Below, in pieces: positions 17,180 through 25,355 of a DNA stretch of 64,000 nt. A program made the position numbers and the translations under genes. The first letter of the stretch is position 1. The number at the start of each line of letters is the position of its first letter. Source of the stretch: Cellulomonas soli (lineage in GTDB: Bacteria; Actinomycetota; Actinomycetes; Actinomycetales; Cellulomonadaceae); NCBI RefSeq assembly GCF_013409305.1, contig NZ_JACBZJ010000001.1, forward strand, positions 930,001 to 994,000, in the 5' to 3' direction. The notes under the pieces were generated by a model that worked only from the letters and a program-made list of their open reading frames with translations, was not told where the DNA came from and made no database searches.

Positions 17180-17305
17180 CACGGTGGATGCGGCCTCGAC
17201 GGTAGGAAGAGGGTCTGGGCCGCCCGTAGCAGCGCCCTGTGCCGAACCTGTGAGGGGCGGCCCCGAGCAGGCGCCGAGGGTGACGCCGGTGCACGTGATC
17301 GTGGG

Positions 17306-17321
17306 TGTCAACGAGTTGACA
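17306..17321. promoter_or_regulatory. MarR-type operator 1
   Basis: TGTCAACGAGTTGACA is symmetric apart from the central GA/AG pair. It lies in the divergent region between the efflux operon and marR. Its centre is 23 bp from that of a second, nearly identical site, about two helical turns. Confidence 0.75.
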
Positions 17322-17328
17322 CCTCGGG

Positions 17329-17344
17329 TGTCAACCTGTTGACT
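17329..17344. promoter_or_regulatory. MarR-type operator 2
   Basis: TGTCAACCTGTTGACT repeats the arms TGTCAAC/GTTGAC of operator 1. It ends 8 bases before the GTG start of the MarR gene, so occupancy would block its transcription or initiation; autoregulation is the natural inference. Confidence 0.75.
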
Positions 17345-17352
17345 CCGTTGCC

Positions 17353-17847
17353 GTGAGCGACTCCCGGCGCGGCCCCGACCACCCCCTGGGCGACCGCATC
17401 ACCGTCACGCTGCACGAGCTCGTCGACGCCCTCGACGCCGACGCCGACATCCGGCTGCGCACGCTGTTCGACGTCACGCTCAGCCAGTACCTGTTCCTCG
17501 CCGTGCTCGCCGACCTCGACCGCCCCGACATCACCGAGCAGGCCCGCTGCCTGGGCGTCAGCAAGGCCGCCGTCAGCAAGCGGCTGCCCTCGTTCGTCGC
17601 GGCGGGCTGGGTGCGCACCGGGACCGACCCCGCGAACGCCCGCCGCGTCGTGCTGCACCTCACCGACACCGGCGTGCACCTCGTCGCGGACGCGGGCCGG
17701 ATGCTGGAGGCCGAGTTCACGGCCATGGCCGCCCACCTGACCTCCGTCGACCTCGACGCGCTGCACCGCGAGCTCACGACCCTCCTGGCCGCCTTCCGTC
17801 CGCAGCCCGCCCTCCCCGATCCCGCCCTCCCCGAGAAGGACCGCTGA
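17353..17847 (+). CDS. MarR family transcriptional regulator
   Basis: A 164-aa winged-helix regulator. The DNA-binding core lies around residues 45-110: LSQYLFLAVLADL, then DITEQARCLGVSKAAVSKRL as the helix-turn-helix and WVRTGTDPANARRVVLHLTDTG as the wing with its typical Asp-x-Arg-containing turn. Flanking helices would form the dimer interface. It starts with GTG at 17353, and two tandem 16-bp palindromes stand immediately upstream. The quinone oxidoreductase gene begins five bases after its stop, so the two form an operon. MarR proteins of this arrangement often sense quinones or oxidants; control of the divergent efflux operon as well is likely but inferred. Confidence 0.88.
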   Translation: MSDSRRGPDHPLGDRITVTLHELVDALDADADIRLRTLFDVTLSQYLFLAVLADLDRPDITEQARCLGVSKAAVSKRLPSFVAAGWVRTGTDPANARRVVLHLTDTGVHLVADAGRMLEAEFTAMAAHLTSVDLDALHRELTTLLAAFRPQPALPDPALPEKDR

Positions 17848-17852
17848 ACCCC

Positions 17853-18521
17853 ATGCCTCGCACGCTCGTCGTCATCGGCCACCCGATCCCCGGCTCCTTC
17901 AACCACGCGCTCGCCGACCGCTACGTCGCCGGCCTGCGCGCGCTGTCCCCCGAGACGCCCGAGCACGAGGTCCGCGTCGCCGACCTCGCCGCCGACCACT
18001 TCCCGCACGACCCCCGCACCGCGGCCGACGTCCGCGCACCCGAGGGCGACACCTCCCACCTGGACGACCGCATCGCCGGCTGGGTCGAGGACCTGCGCTG
18101 GGCCGACCACCTCGTGTTCTTCTTCCCGCAGTGGTGGGGCACGTACCCGGCCGTCCTCAAGGCGTTCCTCGACCGCGTGATGCTCTCCGGCGTCGCGTTC
18201 CGCCGCGGCCGCGGGCACGTCTCCGAACGCCTGCTCGGCGGCACCACGGCGCGCGTGTTCATGACGATGGACGCCCCCGTGCTGTGGAACGCCCTCGTCT
18301 ACCGCAACGCCGCCGAGACCTCCCTCACGCGAGCCACCCTCACGTTCTGCGGGGTCAAGACCGTCGGCCTCACCCGCTTCGCCAAGGTGCGGTTCAGCAC
18401 GCCCGAGAAGCGCGAGGCCTGGCTCGACATCGCCGAACGGCTCGGCTCGAACGACGCGGGCCTGCGGCACCGCCGACCCGCGGCCACGGCCGCCGTCGCA
18501 GTGACCGCACCCGTGGCCTGA
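17853..18521 (+). CDS. NAD(P)H dehydrogenase (quinone), flavodoxin-like fold
   Basis: A 222-aa flavoprotein of the NQO1/KefF/MdaB type that reduces quinones by two electrons using FMN or FAD. The N-terminal VVIGHPIPGSFNHALADRY carries the phosphate-binding loop, and VFFFPQWWGTYPAVLKAFLD is the family's flavin/active-site signature. A second conserved segment is LTFCGVKTVGLTRFAKV. The C-terminal tail is Ala/Val-rich and poorly conserved. It starts five bases after the MarR gene, making a two-gene regulator-enzyme operon for quinone or electrophile detoxification. The physiological substrate is not given by sequence. Confidence 0.87.
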   Translation: MPRTLVVIGHPIPGSFNHALADRYVAGLRALSPETPEHEVRVADLAADHFPHDPRTAADVRAPEGDTSHLDDRIAGWVEDLRWADHLVFFFPQWWGTYPAVLKAFLDRVMLSGVAFRRGRGHVSERLLGGTTARVFMTMDAPVLWNALVYRNAAETSLTRATLTFCGVKTVGLTRFAKVRFSTPEKREAWLDIAERLGSNDAGLRHRRPAATAAVAVTAPVA

Positions 18522-18601
18522 CCGCGCCGTCCGACTACTCTCGGCGCGTGCCGCCCGACAGCCGTCCGCCTGGTGAGGCCTCCGCGAGCGCGGATGCCTC
18601 G

Positions 18602-18829
18602 ATGAGCGCAGTACCGCGCGCACGTCCCGTCGACTCGGGCGCAGCGCGGGAGCAGGTGGGGACCGGCCGCCCGCCGTGGCACCACCTGGCCCTCTGCGGC
18701 GCCGGAATGACCGTCGGCCTCGTTTCGAAGGCACTGGCCGGACCTGCGTGGCCGTTCCTGGCGACCGCACTCGCGCTCACCGCGCTCGCGGTCCACCTCG
18801 GCCTGCGACGGTACCGCCGAGAGCGCTGA
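18602..18829 (+). CDS. Small two-helix membrane protein, hypothetical
   Basis: A 75-aa candidate with two hydrophobic segments, LALCGAGMTVGLVSKALAG and WPFLATALALTALAVHLGL, and a basic C-terminus RRYRRER. The ATG at 18602 lacks a clear Shine-Dalgarno; an in-frame GTG at 18548 would add 18 residues. Support for reality comes from the hydrophobic pattern and from a perfect hairpin 9 bases past its stop. It may be transcribed with the quinone oxidoreductase upstream. I do not recognise a family. Confidence 0.45.
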   Translation: MSAVPRARPVDSGAAREQVGTGRPPWHHLALCGAGMTVGLVSKALAGPAWPFLATALALTALAVHLGLRRYRRER

Positions 18830-18837
18830 CCTCGCCG

Positions 18838-18858
18838 GCCGGAAGCCTCGCTTCCGGC
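18838..18858. terminator. Bidirectional terminator hairpin
   Basis: A perfect 9-base stem (18838-18846 with 18850-18858) has a CTC loop. It fills the gap between the small membrane-protein gene on the plus strand and the methyltransferase gene on the minus strand. Confidence 0.7.
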
Positions 18859-20424
18859 TCAGGTCAGCAGGAGACCGTCGCGGACCAAGCCGCGCACGTC
18901 CGGCAGGACGTCGGCCGCGACGTCCGCCGCCGGGACCCCGAGCAGGGCGCCGAGCGCGCCGATGATCTGCCCGGCCGACAGCTCGCCGTCGCACGCGCCG
19001 ACGAACCCGGCCAGGGCGGTGCCGGCCTGCACGGCACGGCCGAACCCGCCGCCCTGGCGCAGCAGCACGACCTGCGGGTCGGCCGCGCCGGGGGTCAGGT
19101 AACGCTCCTCCGTGACGTCGGGGGCGACCGTCAGGTGGGTGGCGGCGAGGGCGTCGTCGTCGAGCCGGTCGAGCGCGTCGTGCGCGGCCAGGACGGCGGA
19201 GACGACCGGACCGAGCGGCTGACGCACGGATCCGGTGACCTCCTCGAGGCGACGCAGCGTGGGCGGCCCGCTGAGCGGGCGGCGCAGCGTGACGATGCCG
19301 AAGCCGATGGCCTCGACGTCACGCGAGGCGAAGTCGTCGAGCCAGGCGCCGTAGCGGGCGTCCCACGCGGCGCGGTCGCGGTCGGGTGTCGTGCCGCCGT
19401 CGCGGATCCACGTCTCGGCGTACTGGGCGGGGTCCTGCAGCTCGCGCTGGACGACCCACGCGTCCAGGCCGGACGCCTCGACCCAGGTGCCGATGCGCTC
19501 GGACCAGTCCTCGCCGCGCCGGACCTCCCAGTTGCCGAGCAGCTGGGCGACGCCACCGGGGGCGAGCACCGCGCCGACGCCCTCGACGAGCTCGCGCACG
19601 ATCGCGTCGCCCGCCTGACCGCCGTCGCGGTACTCGTAGGCGGGCACGCCCTCGACGCGCGGGGTGATGACGAACGGCGGGTTGCTGACGACGAGGTCGA
19701 ACTGCTCGCCTGCGACGGGTTCGAGCATCGAGCCCAGGCGCAGGGTCAGCCGGTCGTCGCCCAGGCCGGCGAGCGCGGCGTTGAACCGGGCGAACCCGAG
19801 GGCGCGGGCGGAGATGTCCGTGCCGACGACCGCAGCCGCGTGCCGGGAGGCGTGCAGGGCCTGGATCCCGCAGCCGGTGCCGAGGTCGAGCACCCGCTCC
19901 CGCGGGTCGCGGACGGTCACCTGGGCGAGCGTGGTGGAGGCCCCGCCGACCCCGAGCACGTGGTCGGTGCGCAGCGCGCCGCCCGTGGCGAGCTCGCCGA
20001 GGTCGGAGGCGATCCACCAGTCGACGGCGCCGCCGCCGTCGAACGCGGCGTAGGGGCGCAGGTCGACGCGTGCGCGGACCTCGTCGCTGTCACCCCGGCC
20101 GGCTGCGGCGAGCAGCCCGAGCCGGACGGCACCCGCCACGCCGAGCGTGGGCAGCGCCCGGTCGACCGCGTCACGTCGCACCGAGGAACCGAGCAGGAAC
20201 GCACGCACCAGGGTGGCGACCCGTTCCCCCGGCGCGTCGGCGACCAGGCCAGCGGTGGCCCGGCGGGCGGGCAGCGGCTCCTCGCGGTGCAGAGCCGCGG
20301 ACGCCACGGGGCCGAGCACGTCCTCGACGCCCTCGACGGTGTACCCGACGGTGCGCAGGTCGTCGGCCAGCAGGGCGAGGGCGGCAGGGTCGGTCACGGG
20401 GTGCTGGTCGGCGGGCGCGTTCAT
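18859..20424 (-). CDS. Class I SAM-dependent methyltransferase with NPPF motif
   Basis: A 521-aa protein of a type found widely in actinobacteria. A helical N-terminal domain (about 1-140) precedes a Rossmann methyltransferase: motif I VLDLGTGCGIQALHASRHA, acidic motif II VVGTDISARALGFARFNAA, and motif IV NPPFVITPR. The last is used by enzymes methylating planar nitrogen (glutamine side chains, adenine), such as PrmC and HemK. A further C-terminal helical domain of about 180 residues is not part of PrmC. The substrate is therefore unknown; a DNA, RNA or protein nitrogen is likely. The ATG overlaps the EEP-family gene by four bases. Confidence 0.8.
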   Translation of the reverse strand: MNAPADQHPVTDPAALALLADDLRTVGYTVEGVEDVLGPVASAALHREEPLPARRATAGLVADAPGERVATLVRAFLLGSSVRRDAVDRALPTLGVAGAVRLGLLAAAGRGDSDEVRARVDLRPYAAFDGGGAVDWWIASDLGELATGGALRTDHVLGVGGASTTLAQVTVRDPRERVLDLGTGCGIQALHASRHAAAVVGTDISARALGFARFNAALAGLGDDRLTLRLGSMLEPVAGEQFDLVVSNPPFVITPRVEGVPAYEYRDGGQAGDAIVRELVEGVGAVLAPGGVAQLLGNWEVRRGEDWSERIGTWVEASGLDAWVVQRELQDPAQYAETWIRDGGTTPDRDRAAWDARYGAWLDDFASRDVEAIGFGIVTLRRPLSGPPTLRRLEEVTGSVRQPLGPVVSAVLAAHDALDRLDDDALAATHLTVAPDVTEERYLTPGAADPQVVLLRQGGGFGRAVQAGTALAGFVGACDGELSAGQIIGALGALLGVPAADVAADVLPDVRGLVRDGLLLT

Positions 20425-21131
20425 GCGCCCATCCTCCCGTGCGCCGCGCCGGGTTCCGGGACGCGCAGGTCGACGACGAGCGGGCGGTGGTCGCTCGCCC
20501 GTTCGACCGCCGGGCCGGCGGGCACCCGGGCCGCGAGGACCTCGACGTCCGGGCCGACGAACACCACGTCGATCCGCCACCGGGGGTCCGTCGCGGGGTA
20601 GGTGGGTTCCGGTGGTGCACCGGACGCGTGGGCCGCCACCTCAGCCGCGTCGCGCAGCACCCCGCCGAGCGTCGTCCACGCCGGGCGGCCCGGCTGCTCG
20701 TTGAGGTCGCCGACCAGCACCGACGTGCCGGGAGGGACGGGTGTCAGCACGCGCGCGAGGTGAGCCTTGCGCTCGACGGCGTCGAGGCCCAGGTGCACGA
20801 CCGCGACCGTGACGCCGTCGACCACCGCGGTGCAGAACCCGCGCCGCACCCGCCCCGGACGCACCGGCAGGCGCCGGGCACGACCCTGCTCCACCCGGGC
20901 CTCGGGGCGGACGAGCAGCGCGGTCGTCCGCGCGCCGCCCCCGCCGACGACGACCCGCAGCCCGACGGCCCGTGCGAAGGCCCGCAGACGCCACCTGCCT
21001 GTGAGCCCGCGTGGCGGCTCGGTCACCCCGAGCACGTCGGGTGCGAGCTCCCGCACGACCTCACGGGCCGCGTCCTCGTCGAGGTGCAGACCCTTGAGGT
21101 TGTAGGTGGCGACCCGCAGCGGACGGCTCAC
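20421..21131 (-). CDS. Endonuclease/exonuclease/phosphatase (EEP) family protein
   Basis: A 236-aa protein of the EEP superfamily (DNase I, exonuclease III, sphingomyelinase, inositol phosphatase). Visible signatures are VATYNLKGLHLDED at the N-terminus, VLVGDLNEQPGRPAW with the catalytic Asp-x-Asn, and ASDHRPLVVDL with the catalytic Asp-His near the end. It starts with GTG at 21131, 16 bases after the pyrophosphatase stop, and overlaps the methyltransferase ATG by four bases. No signal peptide is present, so it acts in the cytoplasm. Which phosphodiester or phosphomonoester it cleaves cannot be told from sequence. Confidence 0.85.
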   Translation of the reverse strand: MSRPLRVATYNLKGLHLDEDAAREVVRELAPDVLGVTEPPRGLTGRWRLRAFARAVGLRVVVGGGGARTTALLVRPEARVEQGRARRLPVRPGRVRRGFCTAVVDGVTVAVVHLGLDAVERKAHLARVLTPVPPGTSVLVGDLNEQPGRPAWTTLGGVLRDAAEVAAHASGAPPEPTYPATDPRWRIDVVFVGPDVEVLAARVPAGPAVERASDHRPLVVDLRVPEPGAAHGRMGA

Positions 21132-21147
21132 CGGACCCCGGCGCGGC

Positions 21148-23460
21148 TCACGGTCGCGGTGATCCGGCGAACGTCTCCACCGGCTCGCGCTCGAGCGCAC
21201 CCTCGGCGTCGACGCGCGCGGCCCGCAGCCGCGACACGATCACCGCACCGAACGCGACCAGCGCCGCCACCACGGCGATCGACAGCCGCAGGACGTGGTT
21301 GGCATCGTCCCCCACCGAGACGCTCACGACGGCCGGGGCGATGAGCAGCGCGACGAGGTTCATCACCTTGATCAGCGGGTTGATGGCCGGTCCGGCCGTG
21401 TCCTTGAACGGGTCTCCGACGGTGTCGCCGATGACCGCCGCCGCGTGCGCCTCGGAGTTCTTGCCGCCGTACTTGCCGTCCTCGACGATCTTCTTCGCGT
21501 TGTCCCAGGCCCCGCCGGAGTTCGCGAGGAACACCGCCATGAGCACGCCCGAGCCGATCGCCCCGGCGAGGAACCCGGCCAGCGGGCCCACACCCAGGCC
21601 GAAACCGACCGCGATCGGCGCGGACGCGGCGAGCAGTCCCGGCGTCGCGAGCTCGCGCAGGGAGTCGCGGGTGCAGATGTCGACGACCTTGCCGTACTCG
21701 GGGCGGACCTCGCCGGTCATGATCCCGGGGTGCTCGCGGAACTGGCGGCGCACCTCGAACACGATCGCGCCGGCCGCGCGGGTCACGGCGTCGATCGCCA
21801 GGCCGGAGAACAGGAAGACGGTCGCCCCGCCGAGGATCACCCCGACCAGCGTGACGGGGCTGATGATCTCGTAGCTGGTCATCGCGGCGGCGATGTCGCC
21901 GCCCAGGTCGGTGCCGACCTTCGACAGCGCGGTCGTCACCGCGTCGGCGTAGGAACCGAACAGCGCGGTCGCGGCGAGCACGGCCGTGGCGATCGCGATG
22001 CCCTTGGTGACGGCCTTCGTGGTGTTGCCGACCGCGTCGAGGTCGGTGAGGATCTGCGCACCCTCGGGCGAGACGTCGCCGGACATCTCCGCGATGCCCT
22101 GCGCGTTGTCGCTGACCGGCCCGAACGTGTCCATCGCGACGATCACGCCGACCGTGGTGAGCAGCCCGCACCCTGCCAGGGCCACCAGGAACAGGGCCAG
22201 CGGCACCGAGCCGCCCGCGATGAGGAACACCCCGCAGATCGCCGCCGCGATGATGCCCGCGGTGTACACCGCCGACTCGAAGCCGACGCCGATGCCGGAC
22301 AGCACGACGGTGGCCGCACCCGTCAGCGTCGTGCGGGCCACGTGCAGCGTGGGCTTGCTCGTCGTGCCGGTGAAGTAGCCGGTGACCCACAGGATGATCC
22401 CGGCGAGCACGACACCGATCGCGACCGCGGCCGACGCGACCACCCGGGGGTCGCCGCCGTGCGTCTCGAGGCCGGCCGTCGCGCCCTGGAACCCCGTGTA
22501 CGTCGAGGGCAGGTAGACGAACGCGGCCACGGCCGCCAGCAGCACACCGACGAGCGCCGAGACGTAGAAGCCCCGGTTGATGGCCGTCAGCCCGCTCTCC
22601 GAGCCGCGCACGCGGGTGGTCACCACACCGAGCAGCGCGACGAACGCACCGATCGCGGTGACGATCAGCGGGAACACGAGCCCGTGCTCGCCGAACGCGG
22701 CCTTGCCGAGGATGAGGGCCGCGACCAGGGTCACGGCGTAGGACTCGAACAGGTCGGCGGCCATGCCCGCGCAGTCGCCGACGTTGTCGCCCACGTTGTC
22801 CGCGATGGTGGCCGCGTTGCGCGGGTCGTCCTCGGGGATGCCCTGCTCGACCTTGCCCACCAGGTCCGCACCCACATCGGCCGCCTTGGTGAAGATGCCC
22901 CCGCCGACCCGCATGAACATCGCCAGCAGCGCCGCGCCGAAGCCGAAGCCCTCGAGCACCGCCGGGGCGTCGCCGCGGTAGATCAGCACGACACCGGCCG
23001 CACCCAGCAGACCGAGGCCCACGACCGACATGCCGACCACACCACCGGTCCGGAACGCGATCCGCGCCCCCTCGGCCCGACCGCCGGGCCCGGACGCCGC
23101 AGCGGCCACACGCACGTTCGCGCGCGTCGCCAACCACATGCCCAGGAACCCGATCGACGCCGAGAAACCCGCTCCGACCAGGAAGAAGAGCGAACGACCG
23201 ATCTTCACCCCGGAGTCGCCCGGCAGCAGGAACAGCAGACCGAAGACCACGACCGCGAACAGCGCCAACGTGCGGAACTGCCGACGCAGGTACGCCGACG
23301 CGCCCTCCTGCACCGCGCGGGCGATCTCCTGCATCGACGCCGTGCCCTCGCCTGCGGCCAGCACCTGCCGGCGCAGCACGGCCGCGACGACCAGGGACGC
23401 GAGCCCGACGGCGGCGATGACGGTGACGATCGTGATGCTCGTGGAACCCAGCTCGAGCAT
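21148..23460 (-). CDS. hppA: Membrane-bound proton-pumping pyrophosphatase
   Basis: Hydrolyses pyrophosphate and moves H+ across the membrane. The 770-aa length and roughly 15-16 hydrophobic segments fit the family. The acidic substrate site is intact: GGGIFTKAADVGADLVGKVE followed by DDPRNAATIADNVGDNVGDCAG, and late in the protein DNAKKIVEDGKYGGK and GDTVGDPFKDTAGPAINP. The segment VGNTTKAVTKG carries Lys where potassium-dependent enzymes have Ala, which points to the K+-independent class. A GGAGG Shine-Dalgarno precedes the ATG at 23458-23460. It heads an operon with the EEP protein and methyltransferase. It fits the phosphate theme of ppk1 and pit elsewhere in the window. Confidence 0.97.
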   Translation of the reverse strand: MLELGSTSITIVTVIAAVGLASLVVAAVLRRQVLAAGEGTASMQEIARAVQEGASAYLRRQFRTLALFAVVVFGLLFLLPGDSGVKIGRSLFFLVGAGFSASIGFLGMWLATRANVRVAAAASGPGGRAEGARIAFRTGGVVGMSVVGLGLLGAAGVVLIYRGDAPAVLEGFGFGAALLAMFMRVGGGIFTKAADVGADLVGKVEQGIPEDDPRNAATIADNVGDNVGDCAGMAADLFESYAVTLVAALILGKAAFGEHGLVFPLIVTAIGAFVALLGVVTTRVRGSESGLTAINRGFYVSALVGVLLAAVAAFVYLPSTYTGFQGATAGLETHGGDPRVVASAAVAIGVVLAGIILWVTGYFTGTTSKPTLHVARTTLTGAATVVLSGIGVGFESAVYTAGIIAAAICGVFLIAGGSVPLALFLVALAGCGLLTTVGVIVAMDTFGPVSDNAQGIAEMSGDVSPEGAQILTDLDAVGNTTKAVTKGIAIATAVLAATALFGSYADAVTTALSKVGTDLGGDIAAAMTSYEIISPVTLVGVILGGATVFLFSGLAIDAVTRAAGAIVFEVRRQFREHPGIMTGEVRPEYGKVVDICTRDSLRELATPGLLAASAPIAVGFGLGVGPLAGFLAGAIGSGVLMAVFLANSGGAWDNAKKIVEDGKYGGKNSEAHAAAVIGDTVGDPFKDTAGPAINPLIKVMNLVALLIAPAVVSVSVGDDANHVLRLSIAVVAALVAFGAVIVSRLRAARVDAEGALEREPVETFAGSPRP

Positions 23461-23534
23461 GCGTCCTCCTCGAACGGCGGCACGGGCCCCCGACCCTGCC
23501 TGCCCGGACAGCCCCGTTGCTGCCGGAAGGTCGC

Positions 23535-23540
23535 AGTGTA
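23535..23540 (-). promoter_or_regulatory. Candidate -10 (TACACT) of hppA
   Basis: On the minus strand TACACT lies 74 bases upstream of the hppA start codon. No convincing -35 is seen at the proper spacing, so support rests on the hexamer and position only. Confidence 0.35.
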
Positions 23541-23574
23541 GCCAGGGGCGCACCGACGCACCTCGGGCGCGCGA

Positions 23575-23600
23575 CCAACGTTTCGCCCCCCTCGTGCGTC
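23575..23600 (+). promoter_or_regulatory. ECF-like promoter CCAAC-N17-CGTC before sigma gene 1
   Basis: CCAAC (23575-23579) and CGTC (23597-23600) are separated by 17 bases and end 67 bases before the sigma gene ATG. The same element with identical spacing stands before the second sigma gene at 27054-27079. CCAAC/CGTC resembles ECF-type -35/-10 elements, suggesting autoregulation or cross-regulation. Confidence 0.6.
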
Positions 23601-23667
23601 TTGGTGGGTGAGGCTCCACCGGGGCGCTCGACCAGGCAGGGCCGACGACGAGGACGGGTGCGGGCAC

Positions 23668-24207
23668 ATGGCGCAGTGGGAGGACGTGCTCGGCGCGCTC
23701 GTCCAGGTGCGTGGTCGCGCTCTCGTCCGGTACGCCACCCTGCTGACCGGGGACGAGCGTGCAGCCGAGGACCTCGTGCAGGACGCGCTCGTGCGGTGCT
23801 TCGGCCAGGGACGCCCGCTGCGCGAGGTCGCCGCCGCAGAGGCGTACGTGCGCCGGACCGTGCTGACGATCTTCCTCGACGGACGCCGGCGCACCGTGCG
23901 GTGGGACGGCCTGCGCCACCTGCTCGCCCGCGACGAGACGACCGCCGACCACGAACCTGCGGTGACCATCCGCGTCGACGTGCACTCCGCGCTCGCGACC
24001 CTGCGCCCCCGGCTGCGCGCGTGCGTCGTCCTGCGGTTCTACGACGACCTCACGGTGCCCGAGATCGCCCGACGGCTCGACCTGTCCGACGGCACCGTCA
24101 AGAGATACCTGTCCGACGCGATCGCGCAGCTCGAGACGGTCCTCGGACCGTTGCCCGACGCGCACGACGAGGACGTCCACCTGATCGCGAACGGAGGCAC
24201 GCGATGA
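23668..24207 (+). CDS. RNA polymerase sigma factor, SigE family (ECF), copy 1
   Basis: A 179-aa extracytoplasmic-function sigma factor. The region 2 signature RALVRYATLLTGDERAAEDLVQDALVRCF is that of the SigE family (TIGR02983 type). Region 4 contains RACVVLRFYDDLTVPEIARR, then LDLSDGTVKRYLSDAIAQLE as the helix-turn-helix. I placed the start at the ATG 23668, which gives the normal family N-terminus; longer reading adds an unconserved segment. Its stop overlaps the next gene by four bases (ATGA), coupling it to a membrane protein with an anti-sigma-like layout. A shared CCAAC-N17-CGTC element lies upstream. Confidence 0.92.
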   Translation: MAQWEDVLGALVQVRGRALVRYATLLTGDERAAEDLVQDALVRCFGQGRPLREVAAAEAYVRRTVLTIFLDGRRRTVRWDGLRHLLARDETTADHEPAVTIRVDVHSALATLRPRLRACVVLRFYDDLTVPEIARRLDLSDGTVKRYLSDAIAQLETVLGPLPDAHDEDVHLIANGGTR

Positions 24208-25283
24208 CCATCGACCTGACCCGCACGCTGCACGACACCGTCGACGGCGGCGCCGGTGGCCACGCCGACGAGACGGGCATCGGGATCGACCTGGCCACCC
24301 TGACCACCCGGGTCCGACGTCGGCGCACGCGCCGCGCGGTCGTCCGGGGCGCGGTGGGTGCGGGGGCTGCGGGCGCGTTCGCGTTCGCGGGTGTACAGGT
24401 CGTCGGGCGCAGGGGGCCTGACGACGTGTTGCCCGCGGCGAACCCGTCCGCAGCCCCCGGGACCTGCGGGTCGGACATCGGGGAGCTGACTGTCTCGAGC
24501 ACGAACGAGGCGTTCCTGGCCGTCGCCTCGCCTACGGCATCCGAGACGACGCCCACCGAGGAGACGTTCGGGGCGGACCCCCAGCCGCTCGCGGGTCGCT
24601 CCTTGACCGCCACACTCCACGAAGTGCCACGCGGCGCAGTGGCAGACACGGCAGTGGGGGTGTCGCGGATCGTCGCCACCGATGCCGAGGGGACCGTTGT
24701 CGGGAGGCAGGTCGTACCGAGTCCAGAGGTGGGTAACGCCGTGATTCTCATGGACCCCGCGTCCGGAGCAGTCCAGACGGTCGTCACGCTCGGCGACGTG
24801 CTGACGGTGTGCGCTCCGGGCCTCGACGCCGGTAGCACCCCACTGCCCGACGGCGTGTACGCGCTCTATGCGCTCAGCGCGCCGACGGCCGCCGGCACCC
24901 CGGAGATCCTGGGCGGGCCGTGGGGGCTCGGGCTCGAGCCTGCGTTGTCCGCGCTCACCGACCTTCCGTCGGACTACCCGGCCGCTGAGGTCCCGGTTGT
25001 CGGAGAGTCGGTGGTCACGGCCGTGGCCACGCGTGGGTCGAACCCCGGTTGGCTCGTCCAGACCGAGACCGACAGCGTCGGGGCTCTCGATGCCGCTGTG
25101 AACGCACTCGTGGCGGCCGGTGGCCGGAGCGTCGACACGATGACCATGTCGGCGGACCAGCTCACGACCCTCGTCGTCAACAAGTCCCAGGTCGTCACCA
25201 CCGCGAACTGGGAGGTCGCTCTCCGCCAGGTCACGGACGAGGAGGGCAAGACGCTGCTGCAGTACCAGCTCGAGCCGCGCTGA
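24204..25283 (+). CDS. Membrane-anchored protein with one CG-C-LPxGxY module; putative anti-sigma partner
   Basis: A 359-aa protein coupled to sigma gene 1. A cytoplasmic stretch (1-45) starts MTIDLTRTLHDTVDGG and ends in RRRRTRR. One hydrophobic helix follows (AVVRGAVGAGAAGAFAFAGV, about 45-64), then an exterior part. That part holds a module running from Cys88-Gly89 through Cys203 to LPDGVYALY at 214-222, with a less conserved region of about 130 residues after it. The N-terminus aligns with that of the partner of sigma gene 2 (MSVDLSRALRDAADR). Short cytoplasmic head, one helix and an exterior domain next to an ECF sigma gene is the layout of anti-sigma sensors, but no known anti-sigma motif is recognised. 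Confidence 0.75.
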   Translation: MTIDLTRTLHDTVDGGAGGHADETGIGIDLATLTTRVRRRRTRRAVVRGAVGAGAAGAFAFAGVQVVGRRGPDDVLPAANPSAAPGTCGSDIGELTVSSTNEAFLAVASPTASETTPTEETFGADPQPLAGRSLTATLHEVPRGAVADTAVGVSRIVATDAEGTVVGRQVVPSPEVGNAVILMDPASGAVQTVVTLGDVLTVCAPGLDAGSTPLPDGVYALYALSAPTAAGTPEILGGPWGLGLEPALSALTDLPSDYPAAEVPVVGESVVTAVATRGSNPGWLVQTETDSVGALDAAVNALVAAGGRSVDTMTMSADQLTTLVVNKSQVVTTANWEVALRQVTDEEGKTLLQYQLEPR

Positions 25284-25355
25284 CCGGTCGCGGAGCGCCC
25301 GCCATCGGAGTCGGGTACAACGGAGGCCAGGGCGCGGCTCGAGCGAGGGGGACCG

